A stretch of DNA of 64,000 bases from Gammaproteobacteria bacterium (GTDB taxonomy: Bacteria; Pseudomonadota; Gammaproteobacteria; HK1). The stretch is from assembly GCA_012103455.1 (NCBI GenBank), contig WLWT01000001.1:1660001-1724000 (forward strand). The letters are read 5' to 3'. The notes below the pieces were generated by a model. The model was not told the origin of the DNA and did not search any database. It saw only the letters and a program-made list of their open reading frames with translations. A program made the position numbers and the translations under genes. Below, piece by piece: positions 7,985 through 17,277 of the stretch. Numbering within the stretch: position 1 is the stretch's first letter; each line of letters opens with the position of its first letter.

Positions 7985-10900
7985 TTGAGAGAGCCACTGT
8001 CTTTTTTTAGCCCGCCGGTGCGGCGCTGGTTCGCGGCCAACTTCGCTGGCCCTACCGAGGTGCAAAGCCTTGGATGGCCGCACATCGCCGCTGGCGCCCA
8101 TACTCTTTTGCTCGCCCCCACGGGCAGCGGCAAGACGCTGGCGGCTTTTTTGGTTGCCCTCGATCGACTCCTGTGTCACGCACCGGCTGCGCCCGGTGTT
8201 CAAGTGCTGTATGTCTCTCCGCTAAAAGCACTGGTTTACGATATAGAGCGCAACCTGCGCTCACCGCTCGCCGGCATTCAACACTATAGCGAAGCGGGCC
8301 AATCGTTCGCCCCCCGAGTTGATATCCGCACCGGTGATACGTCCCCTAAAGAGCGCCGCCGGCAAGCGCGCAATCCGGGACCGATCATGGTGACCACTCC
8401 GGAATCGCTCTTTTTGTTGCTGAGTTCCAGTGCCCGCCAGGGCTTTACCCGCGTGCACACGGTTATCGCCGATGAAGTGCACGCTATCGCCGGGAGCAAA
8501 CGCGGTGCGCACCTGGCGCTCTCTTTGGAGCGCCTGAGCGCGCTGACGGAAGCCGAGCCTCAGCGCATCGGCCTGTCCGCCACGGTCCAGCCGGCTGAGG
8601 AGGCAGCACGTTTTTTGGCGGGCGCCCGCGCGGTGGCGATCGTCGATGCCGTACGTCCACCTGCGCTGGACCTGAAGGTGAATGTGCCGGTGCCGGATAT
8701 GGAGAACATACCGGCCGCGGCGGCGCGCTCGGGGCCGCGGCTCGCGCAACCGGTCGAGGAGGAGCCCTCAAGGCGCCCCAGCCACGGCATTTGGGAAGTG
8801 CTCTACCCGGCTATTTTGCAAGAGATACGCGAGGCCAACAGCACTATTGTTTTCGTCAATAGCCGGGCTCTCGCCGAGCGGTTGGCGCAACAGTTGAATG
8901 ATCTGGCCGCAGAGACTATAGCGTGGGCGCATCACGGCAGTATCTCCCATGACAAGCGCAAGCAAATCGAAGAGGGCCTCAAAGCCGGGCAGGTGCGTTG
9001 CATAGTCGCCACCAGTTCTCTTGAACTGGGCATAGACATGGGGGCGGTGGATCGGGTGGTCATGGTGGAATCGCCCGGTGGCGTCGCCCGTGGTTTGCAG
9101 CGAGTGGGGCGCGCCGGTCATCGAGTCGATGCCCGCAGCAGCGGGTGTATCTACCCTAAATACCGTGGCGATCTGCTGGAGGCGGCGGTCGTTGCCGAGC
9201 GCATGGTAGCCGGTCGAATCGAAGCCTTGGCGATGCCTAGAAATTCCTTGGATGTGCTCGCTCAGCAGCTTTGCGCCATGTGTTGCGAGCGGCCCTGGGG
9301 ACGGGCCGAGCTGGCCGCGCTGGTGCGCCGGGCGGGCCCTTACGGCGAGCTTGGCGATACCGCGCTGGATGCGGTGTTGGAGATGTTGAGTGGTAAATAC
9401 GCCGCCGCCGGCTCATTGGACCTGCCACCGCGCCTGGTCTGGGATCGCGCCACCGATATGTTATCAGCGCGCCGGGGGACGGCGCTGCTGGTGCGGGCCA
9501 ATGCCGGCACCATTGCCGATCGCGGTCTTTACTCGGTGCATTTAGGGCCCGATGGACCCCGGTTGGGCGAGTTGGACGAGGAGATGGTTTACGAGTCCCG
9601 CGCCGGCGAGGTGTTGGCTCTGGGGGCTAGCAGTTGGCGGGTGGAGCAGATCACCGGTGATCGGGTCATTGTCTCTCCGGCGCCGGGCGAGCCGGGAAGA
9701 TTGCCGTTTTGGCGCGGGGACGGACCGGGGCGGCCTTACTCCCTGGGTATGGCTGTAGGCCGCAAAACCCGTGAAATAGCCGCCGCCAGCCCTAGCGAGG
9801 CGGTTAGCCAACTGCTGGCCGGCGGGCTGTTGGACCGGCATGCGGCTGACAATGCCGCCGCTTACGTTCACGAGCAGGTGGCTCAGGCCGGTGCGGTACC
9901 CACTGATGAGACCATCGTGGTGGAGCGCTTTCGCGATGAGTTGGGGGATTGGCGAGTTTGCATCTTGACGCCGTTTGGCGCCGCTGTGCACGCGCCGTGG
10001 GCGATGGCTTTAGAGCGCACCTTGGGTGGTGCGGGGGAGGTGGAGATCCGGATGATGTATGCCGACGACGGCATCGTCATCCGCTTTGCCGATATGGAGG
10101 CGCTGCCGGAGTTGGATTTGTTGTTTCCGGCGGCTGATGAGGTCGAGGCGTTGGTGGTCGAGCAACTGGCGGCAACAGCACGGTTTGCCGCTTTGTTCAG
10201 GGAGGGTGCTGCACGCGCTTTGTTGTTGCCACGGCGCCGGCCAGGGCAGCGCTCTGCGCTGTGGGCACAACGCATGCGCAGCGCGCAACTGCTGGCCCAT
10301 GTTCGCCATATTCCCGGCTTTCCTATCCTGTTGGAGACGTACCGGGAGGCGCTCAGTGATGTGTTCGATATGAGCGCGCTGCGTAGCTTGCTGGCGCGGG
10401 TTGCGCAAGGGCGGATACGGGTGCACTCGGCGCAGACCAGCACCGCGTCGCCTTTCGCCCGCTCGCTGGTGTTCGCTTACGTGGCCGCGTTCATCTACGA
10501 CCAGGATGCACCTTTGGCGGAGCGGCGCGCGCAAGCGCTCAGTATCGACAAGGATCTGTTGGCCGAGTTGGTGGGCGAGGAGGCGCTGCGTGACCTCATA
10601 GACGCGCAAGTGCTGGCCGAGGTGGAGGCCCGGTTGGCTTGTTTGTCATCGGGTTATCAAGCGCGCGATGCCGATGAAGTGCATGACATTTTAGTGCGCT
10701 TGGGCGATCTCGGCGAGACGCAGATCGCCGCACGTTGTACCTGCTCGCCGCGGCAAGCCATGGCTCGGTTGGAGCGGCAAAAGCGCGCCGTGTCGATATA
10801 CATCGCGGGACAGCCGCGGTGGATCGCGGCTGAGGATGCGGGCCTCTATGTGCACGCACTGGGTTGCGTGGTGCCGCCGGGTTTACCGGTGGCGCTGCCG

Positions 10901-12436
10901 GGCGAGACGGAGCGTGCGCTAGAGCGTGTGGTTGCGCGTTTTGCGCGGCGGCGCGGGCCGTTTCCCACTCGAGCACTGGCAGCGCGCTACGGTTTGTCCG
11001 TATCGCAAGCGGAGCGGGTACTTAAAGCCTTGGCCGGCGATGGGCAATTGGTGCATGGGCAGATGCGTCCCGGCGGCGGTACGCCGGAGTGGTGCGATGT
11101 GCAAGTGTTGCGGCGGCTGAAACGCGAAACACTGGCCAAGCTCAGGCGCCAGATCGCACCGGTGGATTTTGCCTGCTTCGCCGCCTTCATGTTGCGTTGG
11201 CACGGCCTTGAGGGTAAGCCCACTGTTGATAAGCCCACTGTCGGTAAGCACCTTGATGGCAAGAACGGTGGCCGCGAGCGTTTGTTAGATGTGCTGGAAC
11301 AACTGGCCGGAGTCACGCTGCCGTGGTCGATGTGGCGTGATCTGGTATTGCCGGCGCGTGTCGCCGGGTTTCATGTGGACGATTTGGAGTTTCTCTGCGC
11401 CAGCGGTCGGATCGTCTGGGTGGGTGGTGGCCGGCAGGGGCCTAGGGATATGCGCATCGCATTCTATCCGCGGGCCGAGTTGACCGGTGGGGGTGAAGGC
11501 GGCGGCCAGGCGTTGAACGGCGTGGAGCAGGCGGTGTTGCACTGCATTGAGCAGCGTGGTGCGGTTTTCCAAACGGTATTGGAGGCTGAATTATCAGACC
11601 TCGCCGAACCTGCGGCGGTGGCCGCGGCGCTGCAAGCGCTGGCGCTTGGTGGACGGTTGACCAACGATACTTTGGCGCCGTTACACACTCTAAGCGCTGG
11701 TGCGCCCACGCGGCAGTGGGTGCCGCGCGTATCACGCGGCTTGCGAGGGCGGGCCGCCGCCTGCGTACCTGGGGGCCGGTGGTCTATGGTGCAGGCAGGC
11801 AGTGCTGCCGGGGCGGAGGGCGCCGCGCAAGCTGCGCTTCACCGTGCCTACACGCTATTGCACCGATATGGCATCGTGTGCCGGGAAATCGTGTTGGCCG
11901 AAAACATCCCGGGTGGATTCTCGGCGCTCTATGCGGTGTTGCGCCAACTGGAAGAGTCTGGCCGGATAAGACGCGGTTATTTCGTCGAGGGGCTCTCTGG
12001 CGCGCAATTCGCGCTACCAGAGGCCATCGAATTGCTACGCGCCGGTGCGGGTGAGCGCGATGCCACGCTCCGGCTCATATCCACGCAAGATCCGGCGAAT
12101 CTCTATGGCACGGTAGCCGCGTGGCCGGAACCGGCGCTCAAGGGCGCCACCAAAGCCCGTAGAGGAAACCGCAATTGGCTGGTGCTCTCGGGCGGCCAGC
12201 TATTGCTTTATTTCGCCGCTGGTAGCGGTGTGCTCACGACCTTCCAGGCTGAATGCAGCGGAGCCGATGAGTTGCTCCAGGCGCTGGGTGTGTTGCGCGC
12301 CATACCGAGAGCGGGGCGTGGCAGGCTCCTGAGCATAGAGACGATCGACGGTACGTTCGCGCATGAATCGGCGCTTCGCCCGTTGCTTGAGAAAGCAGGT
12401 TTCGTACGCGATTACCGGGGCTACTGCGCGGTCTGA
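7985..12436 (+). CDS. lhr: Lhr-type superfamily 2 helicase (large form)
   Basis: A 1483-residue ATP-dependent 3'-5' helicase of the Lhr family, implicated in DNA repair in other bacteria. The first ~450 residues hold the helicase core: LLLAPTGSGKTLAAF (Walker A, about residues 42-56), VIADEVHAIAGS (DEVH box), IGLSATVQP (motif III), then the second RecA-like domain with VATSSLELGIDMG and RVGRAGHRV. Winged-helix and Lhr-specific regions follow, and the full length agrees with the ~1500-residue Lhr rather than Lhr-core. Translation most likely begins at TTG 7985, since family proteins begin within a few residues of the FSPPVRRWF motif and no ATG fits. A three-unit 15-bp tandem repeat at 11213-11257 adds KPTVDKPTVGK-like residues in a variable linker. 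The 3' end overlaps the convergent glycosyltransferase by 16 bases. Confidence 0.93.
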   Translation: MREPLSFFSPPVRRWFAANFAGPTEVQSLGWPHIAAGAHTLLLAPTGSGKTLAAFLVALDRLLCHAPAAPGVQVLYVSPLKALVYDIERNLRSPLAGIQHYSEAGQSFAPRVDIRTGDTSPKERRRQARNPGPIMVTTPESLFLLLSSSARQGFTRVHTVIADEVHAIAGSKRGAHLALSLERLSALTEAEPQRIGLSATVQPAEEAARFLAGARAVAIVDAVRPPALDLKVNVPVPDMENIPAAAARSGPRLAQPVEEEPSRRPSHGIWEVLYPAILQEIREANSTIVFVNSRALAERLAQQLNDLAAETIAWAHHGSISHDKRKQIEEGLKAGQVRCIVATSSLELGIDMGAVDRVVMVESPGGVARGLQRVGRAGHRVDARSSGCIYPKYRGDLLEAAVVAERMVAGRIEALAMPRNSLDVLAQQLCAMCCERPWGRAELAALVRRAGPYGELGDTALDAVLEMLSGKYAAAGSLDLPPRLVWDRATDMLSARRGTALLVRANAGTIADRGLYSVHLGPDGPRLGELDEEMVYESRAGEVLALGASSWRVEQITGDRVIVSPAPGEPGRLPFWRGDGPGRPYSLGMAVGRKTREIAAASPSEAVSQLLAGGLLDRHAADNAAAYVHEQVAQAGAVPTDETIVVERFRDELGDWRVCILTPFGAAVHAPWAMALERTLGGAGEVEIRMMYADDGIVIRFADMEALPELDLLFPAADEVEALVVEQLAATARFAALFREGAARALLLPRRRPGQRSALWAQRMRSAQLLAHVRHIPGFPILLETYREALSDVFDMSALRSLLARVAQGRIRVHSAQTSTASPFARSLVFAYVAAFIYDQDAPLAERRAQALSIDKDLLAELVGEEALRDLIDAQVLAEVEARLACLSSGYQARDADEVHDILVRLGDLGETQIAARCTCSPRQAMARLERQKRAVSIYIAGQPRWIAAEDAGLYVHALGCVVPPGLPVALPGETERALERVVARFARRRGPFPTRALAARYGLSVSQAERVLKALAGDGQLVHGQMRPGGGTPEWCDVQVLRRLKRETLAKLRRQIAPVDFACFAAFMLRWHGLEGKPTVDKPTVGKHLDGKNGGRERLLDVLEQLAGVTLPWSMWRDLVLPARVAGFHVDDLEFLCASGRIVWVGGGRQGPRDMRIAFYPRAELTGGGEGGGQALNGVEQAVLHCIEQRGAVFQTVLEAELSDLAEPAAVAAALQALALGGRLTNDTLAPLHTLSAGAPTRQWVPRVSRGLRGRAAACVPGGRWSMVQAGSAAGAEGAAQAALHRAYTLLHRYGIVCREIVLAENIPGGFSALYAVLRQLEESGRIRRGYFVEGLSGAQFALPEAIELLRAGAGERDATLRLISTQDPANLYGTVAAWPEPALKGATKARRGNRNWLVLSGGQLLLYFAAGSGVLTTFQAECSGADELLQALGVLRAIPRAGRGRLLSIETIDGTFAHESALRPLLEKAGFVRDYRGYCAV
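11213..11257 (+). repeat. 15-bp tandem repeat inside lhr
   Basis: Three consecutive 15-bp units: GGTAAGCCCACTGTT, GATAAGCCCACTGTC, GGTAAGCACCTTGAT. They are in frame and encode repeated GKPTV / DKPTV / GKHLD. One of the series of 15-bp tandem units spread over this window. Confidence 0.85.
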
Positions 12437-13338
12437 TGGATAGCCGCCATCTGCCGCAGCTTGCGGTATTTCGCCACGGTCTCTTTTCTGACCGGCGCCC
12501 GTTGCCGCCTGAAGCGCCAAATAGTACTGGCGATGGTGATGAGACCCGTCAGCACGCCGTTAAAACGCCCGTTGCGCACCGACCACCACACCCGCGAACC
12601 CACTTGCGCCATGCCTAGGGGGGTAAGCTCTAGCGGATAGCGCAACCAGGCCAGCAGTGCCGTGTTGCGTATGTGCGCAGCCGTCACCGCGGCGTTTATC
12701 TGGTGTTGGCGATCGGTCTCGTGCCGGATGCGTAGCCAGGGGCTAGCGAGAATAGTGCTTTCCTGATCGTGCAGTTGCAGGGCCATATCCACTTCCTCTA
12801 CGCCGTAGGCGAGGGCGATGGGCTGATAGCCGTGAGTGGCGAGAAAAGCGGTGCGGCGATAAGCACATCCGCAACCCACGAAATCCGGCGCGAGCTGTAC
12901 CCTGCGCTCATCGGCTGCGATGGCTTCGCCGCGGTGGAAGATCGCTGTGCCGATCACCGCGGCCTGCGGATATTCTCCGAATAGCGCGAGCACGCGGGCG
13001 AAAAAGTCCGCATCCACCGGATATGAGTCGTCGTCCAGGCTGACGATGATTTCATGGCGCGCGGCGGCGATGGCACGGTTGCGGCCACCACCGGGTCCTT
13101 GCCTACTTTGCGCATACAGTACTTTCAGATCGGGCCCGGCCAGATCATTGAGGGCCGCGGCAGTGCTACGGTCGCCGTTGTCAACATGAACGATGATCTG
13201 CGCCGGCGCCGGGTTGCAAGCGCGAACATGCGCCAGTGTCGCCGTCAGTGGCGCCACCCGTTCGTAAGTGGGAATGACCACGGTCACCGGGCACTGCGAG
13301 CCTGCGCCGGCACGATCAGATGCCGGCGCAGGTAGCAC
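12421..13338 (-). CDS. Glycosyltransferase family 2 protein
   Basis: A GT-A fold glycosyltransferase that would transfer a sugar from a nucleotide-sugar donor. The 305 residues start with CPVTVVIPTYERVAPL (nucleotide-binding strand and loop) and contain VSLDDDSYPVDADFF, the acidic metal-binding motif; SRQGPGGGRNRAIAAA is the usual GT2 helix. DFVGCGCAYRRTAFLATHGY and the following E-E-V-D segment fit the acceptor side. A hydrophobic stretch near the C terminus (TPLGMAQVGSRVW to GVLTGLITIASTIW) may lie at the membrane. GTG start at 13338. No other polysaccharide genes surround it, so the product is unknown. Its stop region overlaps the convergent lhr end. Confidence 0.85.
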   Translation of the reverse strand: MLPAPASDRAGAGSQCPVTVVIPTYERVAPLTATLAHVRACNPAPAQIIVHVDNGDRSTAAALNDLAGPDLKVLYAQSRQGPGGGRNRAIAAARHEIIVSLDDDSYPVDADFFARVLALFGEYPQAAVIGTAIFHRGEAIAADERRVQLAPDFVGCGCAYRRTAFLATHGYQPIALAYGVEEVDMALQLHDQESTILASPWLRIRHETDRQHQINAAVTAAHIRNTALLAWLRYPLELTPLGMAQVGSRVWWSVRNGRFNGVLTGLITIASTIWRFRRQRAPVRKETVAKYRKLRQMAAIHQTAQ

Positions 13339-13370
13339 GGCTTCGGACGGGGTGTACGCCTAGGAATGCT

Positions 13371-15488
13371 TCATGCCGGTTTCAACCAAACCGCTGTATC
13401 GTGGAACACGGCCCCTCCGTTGGGTGGACCGGCCTGCGCGCTGATGAGTAGATTGATACCCATGCCCTCCTCGAACGCGGCGTTGGGCCAGATGCTTTCC
13501 ACTACCACTACACCCGGTTGCACCCCGTCGAAAGCTTTGGTGTGGACCACCACCGAGCCCTGCTCGTTACCGATGCGGGTGCGGCCGCCCTCGGTGAGTG
13601 CCAGGCGCGCGCAGTCCTCGGGATGGACCAATACCATTGGCCGGCCTTCCAGGCGTTGCGAGGTGGGTGTTTCGGTGAAGCTGGTGTTCAGATAACTGCG
13701 CGCTGGCGCCGCCACCATGCGCATAGGCCGCTCGCCGGTGGCTAAATCGATGTTGTCTAGGTAATCCGGTAACGCGGGCAAGCGTGCGCCATCGGACCCT
13801 AGGGAACACCAATCGGGTTTGAACCGGAATTTGCCATCGGGATGGGCGAATCCGTTCAGATAGTGCATGGTGGCGAAGTCCGCCACGCAGTCGATGGAGC
13901 GCTTCGCATAAGCAGTATCCGCATCCGGGTAACCGCTGCGCTGTAGCGCGTCGTCGATGAGTTCCCATTCGGTCATGTTGAATCCCCGATGATCCGCGCC
14001 TAGGCGTTTGCCCAACTCGCATAGGACCTCGTGGTTGGATTTGCACTGTCCCGACGGTTCTATGACCGGTTTGGTAATGTGCAAGTAGGTGTGGCCGCCA
14101 CCCTGGTAGATATCGTTGTGTTCGAGGAAGGTGGTGGCCGGCAGCACGATGTCGGCCATGGCTGCTGTTTCGGTCATGAACTGCTCGTGCACGCAGATGA
14201 ACAAGTCATCGCGCATAAAACCTTCCCGCACACGGGCTGAGTCGGGCGCTACCACCATCGGATTGGTGTTCTGGATGAACAGCGCGTTGACCGGGGGCCC
14301 GCCGCCTATATCCGCCGGATCGTGACAGAGAATGGGGCCGATGCGGGACTGGTCCAACGCGCGCACGCCGGGTTTGATGGCGTCCAGCCCCATGATGGTG
14401 GTTTGGTCTACTCGATACAGAGCACGGTTCGAGTAGAGCGCGCCACCGCCTTGGTATTGCCAAGCGCCCGTGATTGCAGGCAGACAGGAGGCCGCGTGCA
14501 CACTGACTGCGCCGTTGCGGCTGCGGGCGAAGCCGTAGCCAAGGCGCAGGAACGAGCGCTGGGTGGTGCCGTACATATGGGCGAAGGCGGTGATGTCCTC
14601 CACGCTGACGCCGGTGATGGCCGAGGCCCATTGCGGTCCGCGTAACCGTACGTGTTGCTCCAACTCCTGCGGCGCGTCGGTGAAGCGGCGCAGGTAGTTC
14701 CAATCAGCGTAACCGTGCGCGAAGAGCAGGTGCATGACGGCACAGGCAAGGGCCGCGTCCGTGCCGGGTTTGACCATCAGATGCAAGTCGGCTTTTGCCG
14801 CGGTGCCGGTGCGGTACGGATCGATGACCACCAGTTTGGCGCCCCGCTCTCGCCGCGCTTTGGCGATGTGATGCATGACGTTGACTTGTGTGTTGACCGG
14901 ATTGCCGCCCCACATGACGATGAGGTCGGATACGCCCATCTCCCTCGGATCCACGCCACGCTTGATCCCGGTACCGGCTTCCCAACCAGCGTCCACCAGT
15001 GTGGTACAGATGGTGCTGTGTTGCTGCGAGTAGCCCATCACGTGCCGCAGGCGGAAGATGCCATCGCGTTGCAAGAGCCCCATGGTGCCAGCGAAGTGAT
15101 AGGGCCAAACCGCCTGCGGTCCGTGTTCGTCCGCCACCCGCGCGAGCCGCCCTGCCACCTCATCCAATGCTTCGTCCCAACTGATGGGACTGAATGCATC
15201 CATACCTACGCCTTTGGGCCCAACGCGCCGTAGCGGCTTGGTCAACCGGCCAGGATGGTGAACCCGCTCTGCATAGCGCGCCACTTTGGCGCAGATGGTA
15301 CCGGCCGTGTAGCTGTTGTCGCGGGCGCCATAGACCCGCCCGATGGTGCGGGCGTCTATGCGCTCTACCTCCAGCGCGCAGGTGCTGGGGCAGTCATGCG
15401 GGCACGCGCTGTGGACCCGTTCGTATCGTCTATCTCTATTGCGCTGGCCTCTATCGGGTTGGCCGTTATCGGGTTGGCGTCTGGGCAT
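13371..15488 (-). CDS. Molybdopterin-dependent oxidoreductase with [4Fe-4S] site
   Basis: A 705-residue member of the DMSO-reductase superfamily, binding Mo-bis-MGD. The N terminus carries four cysteines for a 4Fe-4S cluster (Cys29, 33, 37 and 66, in SACPHDCPSTCALE and GTICAKVA). The body shows FSPISWDEALDEVAGRLA, DLIVMWGGNPVNTQ, VVIDPYRTGTAAKAD and the C-terminal cofactor domain MVLVHPEDCARLAL with RTRIGNEQGSVVV. There is no Tat-type twin-arginine signal, so it is likely cytoplasmic. No electron-transfer partner subunit adjoins it. The physiological substrate is unknown; related proteins are annotated simply as molybdopterin oxidoreductases. The N-terminal GQPDRGQRNRD-like stretch comes from a 15-bp repeat at 15446-15475. 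ATG start. Confidence 0.9.
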   Translation of the reverse strand: MPRRQPDNGQPDRGQRNRDRRYERVHSACPHDCPSTCALEVERIDARTIGRVYGARDNSYTAGTICAKVARYAERVHHPGRLTKPLRRVGPKGVGMDAFSPISWDEALDEVAGRLARVADEHGPQAVWPYHFAGTMGLLQRDGIFRLRHVMGYSQQHSTICTTLVDAGWEAGTGIKRGVDPREMGVSDLIVMWGGNPVNTQVNVMHHIAKARRERGAKLVVIDPYRTGTAAKADLHLMVKPGTDAALACAVMHLLFAHGYADWNYLRRFTDAPQELEQHVRLRGPQWASAITGVSVEDITAFAHMYGTTQRSFLRLGYGFARSRNGAVSVHAASCLPAITGAWQYQGGGALYSNRALYRVDQTTIMGLDAIKPGVRALDQSRIGPILCHDPADIGGGPPVNALFIQNTNPMVVAPDSARVREGFMRDDLFICVHEQFMTETAAMADIVLPATTFLEHNDIYQGGGHTYLHITKPVIEPSGQCKSNHEVLCELGKRLGADHRGFNMTEWELIDDALQRSGYPDADTAYAKRSIDCVADFATMHYLNGFAHPDGKFRFKPDWCSLGSDGARLPALPDYLDNIDLATGERPMRMVAAPARSYLNTSFTETPTSQRLEGRPMVLVHPEDCARLALTEGGRTRIGNEQGSVVVHTKAFDGVQPGVVVVESIWPNAAFEEGMGINLLISAQAGPPNGGAVFHDTAVWLKPA
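15446..15475 (-). repeat. 15-bp tandem repeat at the 5' end of the molybdopterin gene
   Basis: Plus-strand units GGCCTCTATCGGGTT and GGCCGTTATCGGGTT (13 of 15 bases alike), in frame within the start of the coding region, before the first cysteine motif. Confidence 0.8.
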
Positions 15489-15854
15489 GGTTATTCCTCG
15501 TCAGCGTAAGGCGGTTCCAAGTGAGCCTATGCCACGGCCGCCAGACCATGGCGACATCAACCAATATCGCTCCCTGCTGGCCATCGCTGGTGGCGGCAAC
15601 GCCGTTGGGTCAGGCGCAGAGCATGAGGTACACACCGTGGGCCGCATTGTGACGTTTACGCAGCCGGGTTACGAGTTCAGTGGGTGATTATCCGAAGATA
15701 AGGGCGGGTTTTGGTGATTTGCTACGCTTCGTTTAAACCGCTACCCGGCAGCGTGTCCTTACAGTCCCCCCGCGTTGGATGGCAGTCAAGGCAGCATTGT
15801 ATCGCCGGGGGAGAGGTTGATGGATCGTTGAGGGGCGAGTATTTGGGGCAAGTG
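15489..15854. other. Intergenic, nothing recognised
   Basis: About 370 bases upstream of the molybdopterin gene and downstream of the DUF1127 terminator. It should hold the promoter of the molybdopterin gene. I see no conserved coding frame, RNA or repeat. Confidence 0.4.
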
Positions 15855-15893
15855 ACAAACAAGCGCCCCGCTGTCGGTGAAACGGCGGGGCGC
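15855..15893 (-). terminator. Rho-independent terminator after the DUF1127 gene
   Basis: A GC-rich hairpin with arms GCGCCCCGC (15863-15871) and GCGGGGCGC (15885-15893). Read on the minus strand it is followed by TTGTTTGTC, a T-rich tract, and it lies 14 bases beyond the stop codon of the minus-strand DUF1127 gene. Confidence 0.7.
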
Positions 15894-15906
15894 CCGGCGT
15901 GTGGAG

Positions 15907-16164
15907 TTAGGCGCTTTGCGTAATAGCGCCGCCTAGCGTGCTCTCTTCGGTGTTCCAGGACCGCGCCATGGTTTTAGCTACTGGGGTTTTAGGTACTGGA
16001 ATGGTATTCAACCGGGCATCGACGATGGCGGAAATGGCTGCTCTTTCGATGCCGATGTCGGCCAGTTGCCGATCCGATAACGCGTTCAGTTCACGGATAG
16101 TTTGGCGCCGGACCCGACCGCGGGCCAGGCCGCCGATGATGGCAGTAATAGGATGACGAATCAT
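15907..16164 (-). CDS. DUF1127 domain small protein
   Basis: An 85-residue protein. The domain near residues 19-40 reads RQTIRELNALSDRQLADIGI, the family's basic, amphipathic pattern. Small DUF1127 proteins have been linked in alpha- and gammaproteobacteria to RNA turnover and phosphate or stress adaptation, but this longer form (extra ~35 residues after the domain) has no defined role. ATG at 16164 is preceded by AAGAGGA at good spacing; the upstream in-frame extension to 16293 lacks one. A 15-bp repeat at 15971-16000 encodes VPKTPVAKT in the tail. Its own terminator follows. It is divergent from the LysR gene. Confidence 0.85.
   Translation of the reverse strand: MIRHPITAIIGGLARGRVRRQTIRELNALSDRQLADIGIERAAISAIVDARLNTIPVPKTPVAKTMARSWNTEESTLGGAITQSA
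15971..16000 (-). repeat. 15-bp tandem repeat in the DUF1127 gene
   Basis: Plus-strand units GTTTTAGCTACTGGG and GTTTTAGGTACTGGA, adjacent and in frame in the C-terminal tail. Confidence 0.8.
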
Positions 16165-16326
16165 GCCTGCGATCCTCTTGAGTTGATAAGTATTGCTAGG
16201 GTTCTTCCAAGTCCGGCTAATTGGCCTTGGATGCGGCGTATTATCTGGCTTTGTTGCACAGCAACACAACCTGTAATATCTCGGATTTGTCATTAGTCAA
16301 ACTTATGATTCGATGGAGTTCCTACT

Positions 16327-17250
16327 ATGCGCCGCTTACCGCCTCTTAATTGGTTGCGCGCGTTTGAGGCGACCGCCCGTCATTTGAGCTTTACCCGGGC
16401 CGCCGAGGAGTTGCATGTGACTCAGGCGGCCATCTCTCAGCAGGTCAAGTCGCTCGAGTCTTGGTTCGATTTGCCGCTGTTCAGGCGCGCGCGCCGGCGT
16501 TTGTTTCTAACCGAGTCCGGCCAGACCCTGACGCCACGGATTAGAGAGGCTTTGGATCTGATGGCGCAGGGCGTGCAGGAGGTGGAGGCGTTTGCGCAGG
16601 AAGGCGTGCTCACGCTGCGGGTGAGTTCTTCGTTTGCGCCGCAGTGGTTGGTGCCGCGCCTAGGCCGTTTTTATGCGCGCCATCCTGATCTCGATCTGCG
16701 CTTTACCACGGTTGATAAAGCAGTGGATTTTGCCCGCGACGATGTGGACGCGGAAATCCGCTTTGGTGCCGGGCAATGGTCGGATGTGGAGACGCATCTC
16801 ATTATCCATGATCGGATTTTCCCGGTCTGCGCACCGAGTTTGCTGGAAGGGGACGCGCCGCTGCGCGAACCGGCTGATCTAGTGCGGCATCGGCTGTTGC
16901 ACGTGATCGGTACGCAGGAGTGGAAGGCGTGGGGGCAGGCAGTCAACCTGCCCTGGTTGCCCGGCCGCAGAGCGCACGTCTTCGACCATGCCGTGTTGGC
17001 GTTGCAGGCGGCTATCAACGGCGTGGGGGTGGCGCTTGGGCGCACCTCACTGGTGCAATCCGAGCTCGAATCGGGGCGCCTGGTGGCGCCGTTCGAGGTC
17101 GCTTTGGATACGCCGGATGGATATTGGCTACTGTACCCGCGAGGTCGGGCGGAGCGGGCGGATATGATGGCGTTACGCGACTGGCTGCTGGAAGAGGCGG
17201 CGGCCAGTGAGGCAGTGGTGGTGGCCGCCGATAGCCGCAGCGATGGATAG
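16327..17250 (+). CDS. LysR-family regulator, GcvA-like
   Basis: A 307-residue transcription factor. The N-terminal winged HTH begins PPLNWLRAFEATARHLSFTRAAEELHVT and continues QAAISQQVKSLE, closely matching the GcvA/AmpR branch. The effector-binding domain follows with LRVSSSFAPQWLVPRLGRF at its first strand and GVALGRTSLV near the second lobe. LysR proteins usually act on a divergent neighbour and themselves; here the divergent gene is the DUF1127 gene and the convergent neighbour is a flavoprotein oxidase, so the target is uncertain. ATG start with no strong ribosome site (GGAG at 16314 is possible). The effector is unknown. Confidence 0.9.
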   Translation: MRRLPPLNWLRAFEATARHLSFTRAAEELHVTQAAISQQVKSLESWFDLPLFRRARRRLFLTESGQTLTPRIREALDLMAQGVQEVEAFAQEGVLTLRVSSSFAPQWLVPRLGRFYARHPDLDLRFTTVDKAVDFARDDVDAEIRFGAGQWSDVETHLIIHDRIFPVCAPSLLEGDAPLREPADLVRHRLLHVIGTQEWKAWGQAVNLPWLPGRRAHVFDHAVLALQAAINGVGVALGRTSLVQSELESGRLVAPFEVALDTPDGYWLLYPRGRAERADMMALRDWLLEEAAASEAVVVAADSRSDG

Positions 17251-17277
17251 CAGCGCCGTTGCCTGCAAGGCGCTATA

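Noticed and set aside
8261..8749. A 162-codon minus-strand frame inside lhr, and several more like it along the gene
   Set aside because: All lie opposite conserved helicase motifs in GC-rich DNA and carry no recognisable domain.
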